This document shows, piece by piece, positions 11,385 to 22,375 of a stretch of 64,000 nt of DNA. The stretch is taken from the NCBI RefSeq assembly GCF_030864355.1, contig NC_083393.1:992001-1056000 (forward strand). The letters run 5' to 3'. The notes beneath the pieces were generated by a model. The model was not told the DNA's origin. It ran no database searches and saw only the letters and a list, made by a program, of their open reading frames with translations. The position numbers were made by a program, and so were the translations under genes. Within the stretch, counting starts at the first letter, position 1. The number at the start of each line of letters is the position of its first letter. This DNA comes from Cutaneotrichosporon cavernicola (taxonomy: Eukaryota > Basidiomycota > Tremellomycetes > Trichosporonales > Trichosporonaceae).

Positions 11385-13379
11385 CTACGCCTCGTCGTCG
11401 TCCGAGTCATCGGGCTTGTGCAGCGCGGCGTTCATGTCGATCTCACGGATGCCCATGGACGAGATTACGCCGATCGTGGACGCAATGATCGCGCAGATGA
11501 ACACGGCGTTTAGTGCCTTTTGGTACGAGGCAATCGCAGCGGCCTGCTGCATGGGTGGGAGGTCACGGATCGAGTCAGACGACTCGCGGATTTTTGTAAT
11601 GATCTTCTGTGCGCCAGGTCCCGTAATACGTCGCTCGAGTTCGCGTTGAAGCACGGCTTGGGTGAGCGCACCGGAGAGCGACACGCCGAGGACTTGGCCC
11701 GTGGTGCGGAACATGTACGAGACTGCGTTAGCGGTGCGCGGAGAGGTTCGTACGGGAGGTTGCGACAGCGACGTGCTCGCGCCCAATGTCGGCAATGAGC
11801 GCCACGATTGTGAGCGTAGTCACGGCACCGAGCGAAAAGTACATTGGGCCAAAGCTCGTCCAGAGCCAGAACTCAGACGTGTGCTCGTCCCAAGTGGAGA
11901 GGAGAAAGGAGCTGAGGATCGAGAATGTGCCACAGATCACAGTCAGCCAGTAGTACCGGCCGGTGGAGCGGACAGCGAAGCCAACACCCAGTGAGCCGAG
12001 CGAGCCCAGGATGGAGTTGGGGATCAGGTGGGCACCAGCGTTGGACGGCGACATGAGTCGCACCGCCATGAAGAACAGCGGGACCGAGTACATCTGTGCG
12101 TCAGAACTTGGTGGAAGGGATAATTGGACATACGACGCCAAAGGACAAGACTGAGATCGTAAAGTTGTTGATGGCGACAGCGACGGGCGTGCGCTGCGAC
12201 AGTAACTCGACGGGCAGAATGGGTTCAGCCGAGACGTAGAGCTCGACGTAGATGAAGATACAGAAGAAGACGGCGCTTCCGATGAACATGCCCACAATCA
12301 AGTTGTCGCTCCAGCTGTACGCAATCTCGGGGTCGATCGACGAGGTCACGAGGGTAACAGCCAGCAGCGCAAGGCCTATGAAGACCGCAAGCGTAAAGCT
12401 CCCCAGCCAGTCGATGCGTCGGAGCTTCTTCCAAATAGACACCTGGACCTCGGGCGTCGCCGCGCCGCTCGAGCTAGGTGTGCCCACGGTGTACTGCACC
12501 TTGAACCAAATCATGGCGCCTGCGATAATGAGCAGGGGAATCTGGAGATAGAACGCCCAGCGCCAACCCATGTGGTCGTTGATGATTCCGCCGAGCGGGG
12601 CACCCAATCCCGAGCCCATGCCGAACATGATGTTACCGTAGCCCTGGAAGATGCCGCGGTAGCTGATTGGCACGATGTCACTCAGGATGGTGCTCCCGAC
12701 CGAGGTGAGGCCACCACCGCCGATACCCGCGATTGCACGCGCAGCGATGAGGAAGTTCATGTTGGGGGCGACCGCGCACAGAACGTTGCCGAGGGAGAAG
12801 AAGAAGAGCGAGATGAGCATCGACGGCTGTCGGCCGATAATGTCGCACAGGCGGCCGTAGATAGGCGTAAAGCAGCAGACCGAGAGGAGGCTGGTGTGAG
12901 CGGTGCTTCTTGAGAGCTGGTACGAAGGCAGGCGGTTGTATATCTCCCCCTTTGATTAATCACGTACTACGCAGTACCAAGCCAGGACGCAAGGTTTGTG
13001 GCGTTGAACGCAGATGAAATCGGCCCAAGCAACGTCGCGACTACCATCAGCTCCCCCCCCCTCCCAATGGCCCACCAATAGTCCCGTCAAACGCGCTAAG
13101 GAACGCGCACGACCACATCGAGAAGCACTGCAGTCAGCGGAGGAAGATCAGGGTTGGGGAGTGGAGTGCGAAACGCACTAGAAGCCAGAAGTCCGTCTGC
13201 GTCAGCCCGGCCAGATTGTAGTGCTTGTCTGGCTCTGAATCGAGCACGGGCGCAAAGTCCTCTGGAACGCGCGTAGCAAACTCGACAACACTCTCGCGGC
13301 GCCGCTTGTTGGTGGCCCCTGGCAGCAGCAGGGAACGCTCGCTGAGAGCACTTTGGCCGGCGCCGGTCGTCGACGGCAT
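11385..13379 (-). CDS. MFS drug/amino-acid exporter, DHA2 type (Vba/Fnx-like, 14 helices)
   Basis: Proton-coupled major facilitator, probably in the vacuolar or plasma membrane. Six exons (13179-13379, 13076-13127, 12968-13040, 12134-12890, 11754-12093, 11385-11722) sum exactly to 586 residues. The joined exons give CFSMWSCAFLSAFDGTIVAT and ASWLGTAYLLSVCCFTPIYG, standard helix 1-2 blocks. CDIIGRQPSMLISL contains the loop A motif, and ARAIAGIGGGGLTSVGSTIL and GMGSGLGAPLGGIINDHMGW carry the antiporter motif C region. The C-terminal half has YMFRTTGQVLGVSLSGALTQ. An N-terminal cytosolic extension of about 65 residues ends in SEPDKHYNLAGLTQTDFWLL, a feature of fungal Vba/Fnx proteins. The tail is acidic (DDSDDDEA). 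The Met at 13379 is the first ATG in frame. Substrate is not predictable; basic amino acids or drugs are both plausible. Confidence 0.87.
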
Positions 13380-14625
13380 GGTGGATTTGGCTGTCGCAGT
13401 TGGCAAGTTGGAAAGTCAGAGGCCCTTTGTATTGATTGGGACTTGCAGATTACAGGCCGGCGGTCGGCGCTGCTTCGAGTGGTCGTCTGAGGGGTGAAAG
13501 AAAGAAGAGGAGTCGGGCTAAATCAGCAGTGAGCAGCAAGTGGGGGGCAGCTAGTTGGACAGGTGACTGTTGACGTTAGGAACAGGTAACAGCCCACTTC
13601 AAAGTTAGGAACAGGAAATGGTTCAGGTCTCGTGATATGGAATGTTAATGCCCACCACAATATGATGACACACTGCAGATCTCCAGAACAATACTGTGCA
13701 CATGCTCTCCAATGTTGACAAATGAATGCAGTCAACCAACATCCTTGACTCCAACAGCTGTATGGCTACTGTACGCAGCTACTCCTCCGTCGGGTTGTAC
13801 CTACTGCTAATTCTGCTGGCACACAGACATCATGTTCTAGGTTCTCCATACCGCTGTGAATCGAGCCTACCCATATACTCATACCCTACCGCCGCAATGG
13901 CAGATCAAAGGTGAGGATCCGTATATCCGCGGGTTGTTTCAGCTCTGCTTGTTAAGGGCACAATGTCGAGCAGTTAGCAGTTCGCGCCCTGCAGGTTGGG
14001 TGCAATTTACTATGGGAAGCTCCCTTCCGCGAGAAGCTGCCGTGAGTGTGCAACTCCGGTACGTAGCCGGCCCCCCGTGGCGGGGGGGGGGTGGGGCCGG
14101 AAGAGGGGAGGAGGGAGGGCGGGGGGGGGGAGAGGGAGTTGGACAGAGGTCCCATCTCAGCAGGACGGCGGTTCTTCGCCGGGGGCTTATGCCACCACAG
14201 CGTCATTCGATTCACCGTTTGAACGATGCTTCTAGATCTCAGTTTACCTCCACCGCTCACAGCCCTATTTACACTATCACTATGTAGACTGAACCTTGAC
14301 ACTAGCCTTAATCCAATCCTTGGATCCTTCCAACGTTGTATGGAAACACTTCGTCAACATCAGACGTTCAGACATCCGAGCATCCGTTTGACTTCTCATC
14401 ACTGGTTCATCCCCATCTCCACTCGCATCACTCTCGCCTCACCCTCGTCCTTGTCCTCGCGACGCATATATCGTCCCATCCCAGACGATCACTTGCGCCT
14501 CAGCAGGCCTCAGCAGGCCTGAACAACACTCCACACGCCTCCCTTGCTTCCCTCTCTGTGCTCCACTCTGCGCACCTATCACCGTCGCGACATCTCTTCC
14601 CTCCACCTCAACACTCACCACCGCC
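13380..14625. other. 1.25-kb intergenic region with a G-rich tract
   Basis: The region holds the promoters of the divergent MFS and small-protein genes. Bases 14079-14138 are almost pure purine on the plus strand, with several runs of four to ten G. A directly repeated cctcagcagg unit occurs near 14502-14525, and a pyrimidine-rich tract with a TATA-like atatat (near 14465) precedes the start at 14626. I see no supported gene. Confidence 0.55.
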
Positions 14626-15249
14626 ATGAACCGCCCCGCCAACTCGAGAATTGTGCCCGTCCTCTCGGGCGACGAAACGCGCTACCGCCGCCGATACCGC
14701 GCCCTCAAGGATATCGTGAACGAGTTGTCGGATGTGAGTTATTCCACCTTCCTCCCGCAATCTGTGTACCGGGTGATGATTCGCTGCACTATGTACCTTT
14801 CTCCCTCCACCTGGTCTACGGATGATGGCTCAGACCCGCTCTTCGACCACACTTGTTCTTGCTTGCTGGCAACTGCGAGATCTAGCTCTCCACCTTTCGC
14901 TCGATTTGCACCACTAACCCCAGGAATCAAACCTTCTCGCCCTCCGCGTCTACCAGATCCAGCGCCGGATCTACGATGCATACATGGCTGCCCACGGCCG
15001 CGCGCCACCACCCGTCCCCGTACCAGAAGGCGCCGCGTGGTCCCCGCTGTTCGTCAAGTCCCTCTTACTAACGGAGTACTAACTGACCCCAGCGTCCAGA
15101 ATGCAACGCACTACCCCGCCGACATTGGCAAGCCTTCCGACATGGTCAATGGCAAGCAGCGCGCGGCCGAACCTGATCAATCGCCCAGCAGCGACGACGA
15201 GGCCCGCGATGTCGACGCCGAGATTGAGGACATGATGGACGACTACTAG
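14626..15249 (+). CDS. Small charged protein, possibly INO80-complex subunit F-like
   Basis: Three exons give about 128 residues (14626-14733, 14924-15052, about 15100-15249). Exon 1 encodes GDETRYRRRYRALKDIVNEL and exon 2 continues ESNLLALRVYQIQRRIYDAY, together a continuous amphipathic helix likely to form a coiled coil. A proline-rich stretch (GRAPPPVPVPEGAAWSPLF) follows, then an acidic tail (SSDDEARDVDAEIEDMMDDY). The helix-then-tail arrangement resembles small chromatin-complex subunits annotated in basidiomycetes with an INO80F domain, but this is from memory and weak. The second intron is uncertain: the best in-frame donor is GTCAAG at 15053, and a TACTAAC branch site lies at about 15077. 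Intron 1 is 190 bp, long for this window. Confidence 0.6.
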   Translation: MNRPANSRIVPVLSGDETRYRRRYRALKDIVNELSDVSYSTFLPQSVYRVMIRCTMYLSPSTWSTDDGSDPLFDHTCSCLLATARSSSPPFARFAPLTPGIKPSRPPRLPDPAPDLRCIHGCPRPRATTRPRTRRRRVVPAVRQVPLTNGVLTDPSVQNATHYPADIGKPSDMVNGKQRAAEPDQSPSSDDEARDVDAEIEDMMDDY

Positions 15250-15324
15250 CGTTGTGTATTGACGTAACTGCATGTTTAGAGAATGTACTGTCTGTATTTC
15301 TAAAATCGCATTGGCTATATGTTC

Positions 15325-18300
15325 CTACGCCTCGGTCAGGATCGTCGCTGGTGTCAGTAAGCTTCGGGAATCACCCCTAGCTGGTCCAGACTCACGCTCG
15401 CGTGTCTTCTTCTTGCCAGGGAGCCGGTCCATTACGCCTCGTCCGATCCACTTTGCACTGCGGTACGCGCCGACCTGGGCCATGCCGCGACCCCGGCTCT
15501 CGAGCTGGCGACGGTGCAGCTTCTTCATCTCGCGTCTCTCGGAACGGTCAATGACGCCGTCGTCGTCAAACGCCTGCTGGCGGAACGCAATCTCGCTCTC
15601 GCCCTCGACAGCCATCCACGCCTGGAACGCATGTCGGCGGCCCTGCGACAGCCGCAGGTTCTCGTGGTACAGGTCGAGGCCGGGCGAGAACTCCATACGC
15701 GCCGTGATGAAGCCGACGATCTCGAACTTATGCGTCTTGAATGTCTCATCGTTGATCAAATTCTGCTGCAATTGCTTCATGTCGTCTGACACGAGCACCG
15801 GCAGTTCGACCTCGGCATCCATCAGATCCGTGAGGTCCTGGAGCCACAATATCGCTATCGCTTCGGGCTTGCCCTTGCCGATGACCTTACCAAGGCCCGT
15901 CGAGCCAAACTTGAACCGCACGTGTGCCTGGTAACGGTTGTAGATGGGCAAGTTGAGGGGCTCGCCATCCCACACAATCTCGCCGCCGTCCTCCTGTGCC
16001 TCGCGCTTGCTCATCCGCTCGGCGCTCTCGTTTGTCTCGACCCTGAGCGTCACCTCGCGCGCCTCCCACACGTCACGCTTGGCCGGGTCGCCACGCAGCC
16101 GCACACGACTGATGTTGAGTGTACCTGTCTCCCACCCGCGCATGTTCTCGGGCAGCGACGCCTTGACACCACGGAACGCAAACGAAATGCTGGCTTTGCC
16201 AAAGCCAACGCCCTCTTGGATTGGGTACATCTTCTTGATGCTGGAGCAATCGGAAAACACGTCCATGAGGTCGACGGTCACAATTCCCAATATCGGGTCG
16301 GACTCACGCAAGCGCGAGTCGCGGATCACCACGCGTACCTCGGTCGTGCGGAAGTCGCGTACAAACACCTCTGTACCTGCCTCGAAGTAGGGGTTGACGC
16401 TGTACTGCTTGACGCGAGTGCGGTACACGAGCGCGTCGTTGACAATGAACTCGCCGTATCCGCTGGGCAGGTTCTGGGTCTGCTCGCTGGGGTCATCGGT
16501 GTCCTGTCCGGCCTCGCCCTCGCGGTCCTTGCCGCTCTTGCCTTCGAGATTCTGGCGCTCGAGGTTTGTGACCTGGTGGAGAATGATGGACAGGATACCG
16601 CTAGTCCATTCGGGATCGGGGCGCGTCTTGTCGAGGGTAGGCGGCTCTGGTGGCAGGAAGTCGCGAGCCGGGTTAGGCGCGGCGTCACTCGGTAGCATCT
16701 CCTTGGACGGGGCAGACACGGGCGCGGGCTGCGCCTTGGATTCCTCAATGGTCGGGAGGCGCTCGTACTTCTTCTCGAGCGGAACGCGATCAAAGTAGCC
16801 GATCGACCACACGAGCTTGCCTGGCATCTCGTTCCCGTCCTCGAAGCCCTTGAGGCTGTCCTCGCGGCGGTACATTTGGTTGGGCTTGGACATGAGCTCC
16901 TCGATGGGAATCTGGACACGGCCCACGAGGTCGTCGGCGCTCATATTGTCACTGTCCCAGAGCATGGCAACAAGATCCTCCTTACTGCGCACCTCGTCCA
17001 TCGACACCAGCAAGAAGGCGGTCTCCTCGTACACGGGGTTCAGGTCCTGCAGGATGATGCGTGTTGAGTACAACGGGCGTCCGTATTTGGCGTACGCGAG
17101 GACGATGTACGGATCCGAGAAGCCATTGCTGTCCTGTGCCGAGAGGCCCACGCAGTAGTGTACGGAGATGAGGAAGACGCCAATGTTGTGCGTGTCACCC
17201 ACGGCACCGCTGAGCATCTCCTTGATGTTGAGTGTCATTGATTTGGGCACGGAGAGCTCGGCAGTGCCGGCCGCAATGCCGTCCTTGACAAATGATGAGA
17301 TAAACGGCAGGTCGAGCACGTTGGGGAGGCGACGCGACATGGGGATGGCCGATACCTCGACCGCAGGTACACCGCAGAGGGCGAAGGTTACGTTGCGCAC
17401 AAATGGCGGATCAGGGATGAACTGGACGCGAAGACGGATCACGCCAAAGATCTGCTCGACCTGGATCCAGATCGGCAGTGGGATATGAAACCAGTCGTTC
17501 ATGCCGAGGAAGAACTGAATGAGCATGTGGATGTTCTTAGAGCGGTCCTTCTGTCCAGGAAGCGCAGAGTATGCGAAGCTTGCCTCGAAGTTGTAATAAT
17601 CCCCCGCCTGGTCTTCCTCGATCTCCTTGCCCGTCGTGTCCTTTAGCTTGAGGTTCTCCCCATCGTCAATCCAGTCCGTTTTCGGGTAACCCTTGTCGCC
17701 CGGTTGGTCTGGGAGGGCACGGATGCTGGTGATGCGTAGGGCGTTGGCGCCCTGGGAGATGTCTGTGATCCGCACAGAGTCGACAAAGCCTGGGAGCGAC
17801 TGCTGGAGAATGTCCTCGACAGTGTCGGCGAGCGGGATGAACATGGTACTATCGACCAGGCCCCACACAAGCTGGACCAGGTGATTGAGCCACTCGACGC
17901 TCTCCGGAGTCGGCGGCACCATGGCGTTGCCACGTGTGCGGTGCTGGTCCTGGCGCACGGCCATGATCTCCTTTTCCATGTTCTTGCGGTTGAGTGACAT
18001 GAATGAGGTGACAGCGATGCCGGAGCAGGTGACAACCGCCGACCGGAAGCAGAAGCCCCAGAAAGTGCTGCCCCACGAAACGAGGATCCAGAGGACAACG
18101 AAGCCAGCCGCGACGAGCTTCTCAGCCGACTCGATGTATTCGAGGATATCGGTCATGCCCTTTGGTGCCGGCGGCGGGAAGTCGTGGTAGAGCACGTTTG
18201 TGCCCATGATTCTTGTGTGAGACGAGTCGAAGTCTGCGCGCGTTAGCAAAGACACAATGTCGAGAAGTAAGGGATGTGGAAAGGTGTCAGGTAGTTGCCA

Positions 18301-19366
18301 GTGCATCGAATGACTCGAGATGAGCCTTCAGAATGTTTGAGGAAAAGGCGTTGCGGAAATGTTGAGGCAGGTTGGGAGAGTCTGTTTGGGATCTGCAGAC
18401 ACGTAGCTACTCACCCTTGGGATCGGCGTCCTTGACAATGATGGCCCGTCCGGTAATGGGGTCGCGCACGCGACGCTCGCCTTTGTTCCGCTTCTTGAAT
18501 CGCTCGGTCGGCTTCTCCTGGTTGGCGTTCATCTGCTCCATGAGGCGCGCCTTCTCATCGGCGCCTGTGTCGGCTTTCTTGTCTCCGCTCTGGTCAACGG
18601 TATTGGCGCGCTCGACCGACGCAGGAGACACGCTCCCACTTGCGAGCTCGGCGTTGTTGCGCATCGCCTCCTCGCGCTCCTGGAGTATACGACCGTATTC
18701 CTCCGCCTGCTGATCGTGCTTCTCCTTGATGCCAGCGTAGTCCTGGACCTTGGGCACGCGCCGGGATCCCGAGTACCCCATACCAAAGACCTTGGGAGGA
18801 GGGGCGGCTGGCAGCGGCGGGAACTCGGGTACGGGCGAGCGCGGCCGCCCAATCTGGTGGGGGACCGCGAGGTGGGCCGACGGGGAGGAGGGAGACGTCG
18901 GGCCCCGGACTGGCGTCGTTGGCGACTTGGCGACAGGGGACGTCACCATCGTCGGGCTTCCTGGCGCACCTGACCCACCAGGGGAGGTATTCGGGATTGC
19001 AAGCCCCGAGCTGCCAGACTCGGCGGCGGTCCGCGGGCTGTCTGTCGTACCTGCTGTTGGGGAGCCTTCACCAACTTGCGCGCTGTGATGCTGCGGCGCA
19101 CCGGATGGAATGGCTGTGCTGGAGTCGTTTTCGTCCACCCCGTAAGAGTTGGCATCGCGGTGCGGAGAGGAAGGAGATGTCGTCCAGGACGAGGGAGGGT
19201 TTCCGTTGCCTGATGGTGTGCGTTTGTGTCTCAGCGAGGTCAGCCACGACGAGGAGCGTCGGAGACGTGACGAGCCTGAGGATGTGGCTGAGGTGGAGCG
19301 GGGGCGCATGATTGGACTGGGATTTAGAGAGTCCTGGTGGCCATCTTGGCCTTCAGAGTTGGCCAT
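15325..19366 (-). CDS. Tricalbin-like ER-plasma membrane tether (SMP and C2 domains)
   Basis: Tethers cortical ER to the plasma membrane and moves lipids at the contact. Exons 18415-19366, 15396-18233 and 15325-15347 sum exactly to 1,270 residues; the last 48-nt intron is divisible by three, so an unspliced form stays in frame. The first 300 residues are Ser/Pro-rich and look disordered, ending in RRVRDPITGRAIIVKDADPK, spliced directly to DFDSSHTRIMGTNVLYHDF. A hydrophobic hairpin (AGFVVLWILVSWGSTFWGF onward) is the ER anchor. The SMP domain starts at EWLNHLVQLVWGLVDSTMF. C2 domains follow: one at GVFLISVHYCVGLSAQDSNG with SDPYIVL, and another at GILSIILHQVTNLERQNLEG. The C-terminal region holds a further beta-rich block and a basic end (DRLPGKKKTRERE). 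Family assignment is secure; which of Tcb1-3 it equals cannot be said. Confidence 0.92.
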
Positions 19367-20294
19367 TGAAACGAATGTGGGTGAGTGAATGAGTGGATGA
19401 ATGAATTGAGATGGGTGGTGGAGATGGACGGGTATGTATGTTGCGTGGAGTAGTTAGGTAGCGATGGTGACGGTGATGGTGATGATGCAATAGCCATTTA
19501 GCCTTTCATACTGGTAGTGTAGGTTTGGTGCATTGGGGGTGCTCGTGCCTAGGAATATGGCTGCGGAGTGCTGTGGAGCGAGCCATGTCACGTACGTCAG
19601 TAAACGAGCTATGGGAGCTAACGAGTTATCGAGAATGATTGGGGGGTTGTGCGTGGGGGAGGAAGGGAAGGAAGGGGAGGAAGACGAGGACGAGGAGGAA
19701 GAGGTAAACCGTTGGACAAAGCTAGTCAAACGTTCCTTCAGTACTATGACGCGTTGGTTTCGATCATTGATCATTGATCATTGATCGACCATGGCTTGAG
19801 GCGCATCGAGGTCCAACTCCCAAAGCCCAAGCAATTCACCTCTACCTTGTCACCTCTCAATCTGAATCCGCTCCATCGGCTGCATCTGGGAGCCCAACTT
19901 GGTAGTAGTTAGTTAGCTATAGACAGCAGGCAGATGCAAGCTTGCATCCAAACTGCACTCCTTCACTCTGGACAGGTATGCCGGTTGGGAATTCGCCAAT
20001 CCGGATAGCCGGATGTTGACGTGTCAATATATCGTCCTCTTAATATGATAGCATGTCGTGTCAAATAACCATTATAGTTATCAATTGATACCTTGATATA
20101 CCGCCGGGTTGAGGCTCAACCAAATCAACCTGCAGCAAACCGGTTATAGTTTGAACACGGCGGCCGGTATCGTCACAATCATCACCGCGTCCTCTCTCTA
20201 CAAACGACAGAAAAGACGTACACAAACTTTAAGCCATTCTCCTCCTTTCCCATCTTTGACCTTATCCTACCTTGACATTTCTCACAAAACCAAA
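19367..20294. promoter_or_regulatory. Divergent promoter region tricalbin / acyl-CoA dehydrogenase
   Basis: About 930 bp between two divergent starts. It contains a triple direct repeat of the 7-mer attgatc around 19768-19790, an A+T-rich part at 20020-20100, and a pyrimidine-rich tract at 20230-20280 just before the dehydrogenase start. Short open frames here have no family similarity. Confidence 0.55.
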
Positions 20295-22197
20295 ATGATC
20301 CCCCGTGTTGCTCTCCAGCGCGTCAGTCGCCCTCTAGCTTCCTCCTGCAACGCAGCCCGTAACTATGCGACCTCGAGCGCCTCGGGCCGTACGTTTCTCC
20401 CGTGCGGAAAGTGCTCACCAACAGCCGTCAGCTTTGGTTTGAACGATGACCAGCGCGCTATTGACGGTACGTCGCCTCCGAATGGATAAGGAATTGTTCA
20501 AGTCACTGACCTCTCCAGATCTCTCTCGCACGTTTGCGCGGGAGAAGATTGTCCCCGCCGCTGCTGAGCTTGACCGCACCATGGTGAGATGACAATGTCA
20601 AGCACCGCGCTAACCTTCAGGAATACCCCTGGGCAATCCTCAAGGAGGCCCACGCTGCTGGCCTGATGAACACCCATGTCGCCGAGGAGGTGAGGAGAAG
20701 CAAGCTTGTGTAGACAGCTCGCTGACTGGTCAGTATGGTGGTCCAGGTCTTGGTATGGTCGAGTGCTCCATCATCTCGGAGAACCTCGGCTTCGGCTGCA
20801 CGGGTGTGCAGACTGCCATCGAAGGTATATGAGGACACAGAACTGGCTTGCTGATCAACTCAGCCAACGGTCTCGCCGAGGCCCCGCTCATCGTTGGTGC
20901 TTCCCACGAGCTCAAGATGAAGTACCTTGGCCGCATGACCGAGACCCCCCTCGTTGCCTCGTACGCTGTTGTAAGTCGAGCACTACAGGTTGGTGAGATA
21001 AGCGTGGTGCTAACTGCCGCAGACTGAACCGGGAGCTGGCTCCGACGTTGCCGCTATCAAGACCAAGGCAGTCAAGGAGGGCGACAAGTGGGTCATCAAT
21101 GGCACCAAGATGTGGTACGTTCCAAAATTCTGATCACTGCAATGAACTGAAGCTGATCCCTCCAGGATGTGCGTATTTCGTCTGACAGATGTCGCGGTAG
21201 AGTACTAATCGGCGCAGCACCAACTCGGGCCACGCCAACTGGTTCGTGAGTTTTCCGCAGAGTGGGACTTGGGGTGGTTCACCAACTGAATGTAGTTTGT
21301 CCTTGCTGTTACCGACCCGTCTGCCGGTGTCAAGGGCCTTACTGGCTTTGTGGTTGAAGCCGACACGCCAGGCATTACTCCGGGCCGCAAGGAGATCAAC
21401 ATGGGCCAGCGCTGCTCTGACACTCGCATGGTCACCTTCCAGGACGTCGTTGTTCCTCAGGAGAACGTCATTGGCGCCGTTGGCGAGGGTTTCAAGCGTG
21501 CGCCTCATGCGTCGAATCTGGCTTACAAGCAGTGGCGATGAAGGCGTTCGACATCACACGCCCTCTTGTTGCCGCTGGTGCGGTGGGTCTGGCCCAGCGT
21601 GCTCTTGAGGAGGCGACCAAGTACGCCCAGGAGCGCAAGGTAAGTCGTGTTGATGTCTCTGCGTGGCTTCAATTAGCTCATGTCACAGACCATGGGCAAG
21701 GCTATCATCGACCACCAGGGTGTCGGGTTCATGCTCGCAGACATGGCCGTCAACGCCGAGGCAGCCCGTGCGCTCGTGTGGAAGTCGGCCTGGGTCAAGG
21801 ATGCCGGCCAACGTAACAGTGCGTCATGATCATCGAGAATGGCTAACGCAGGCTACTACGCCTCCATGGCCAAGCTTTACGCTAGTCGGGCTGCGGTTGA
21901 GAACGCCAGCACTGGTGTGCAGGGTAAGCCGAGGTGCGCTCCTATGTCAGCTGACATCAGTCTTTGGTGGCATTGGCTTTAACACCGAGATGCCCATGGA
22001 GAAGCTCTTCCGGTAGGCATCCCTGCTGATATCGTACTGATTATCCAGGGACTCGAAGATCTTCGAGCTTTGTATGTTGCACCCATCACTCTTCTTGGGA
22101 GACGCTTTTAACTATACTAACGCACGCAGACGAAGGTACCTCGCAGATTCAGCGCCTTGTCATCTCGCGTCATCTTCCTGGCCTTTACCCCGCTTAA
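20295..22197 (+). CDS. Medium-chain-type acyl-CoA dehydrogenase, mitochondrial
   Basis: FAD enzyme for the first step of mitochondrial beta-oxidation. About 16 short exons join in frame to roughly 430 residues. The N-terminus ([20 protein letters not shown]) is a mitochondrial presequence. Blocks seen in order: [57 protein letters not shown] (FAD/substrate loop), [77 protein letters not shown]. The Glu in YEGTSQIQR is the catalytic base position of medium-chain enzymes. The Trp-Ile of WITN is restored only if a 3-nt exon (21166-21168) is used. Between 21492 and 21534 an intron removes a segment that would otherwise stop the frame. Convergent with UTP18, with 178 bp between stop codons. Confidence 0.93.
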
Positions 22198-22375
22198 GGG
22201 TTCGAGTCCAGATGGCGGAGGCGTCTCTCACGGCAGCGTCTCTCTATGCTGCCCGCGGAGTTGGCATGATGAATGATGAAGCACCATGTATCCAAATACG
22301 AAAGAAATTGCACCATTGGGGCATGAGGCAAGTCGCGGCTATATGAATGCATACAGGACTGCCATGGCACATGGT

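Noticed and set aside
19768..19790. Triple attgatc repeat considered as CRISPR or satellite
   Set aside because: Three 7-bp units without spacers in a eukaryotic promoter region; simple microsatellite slippage explains it.
22196..22216. tRNA B-box-like ggttcgagtcc
   Set aside because: The flanking bases cannot form a T-stem and no A-box or acceptor stem lies upstream; it overlaps the dehydrogenase stop region.
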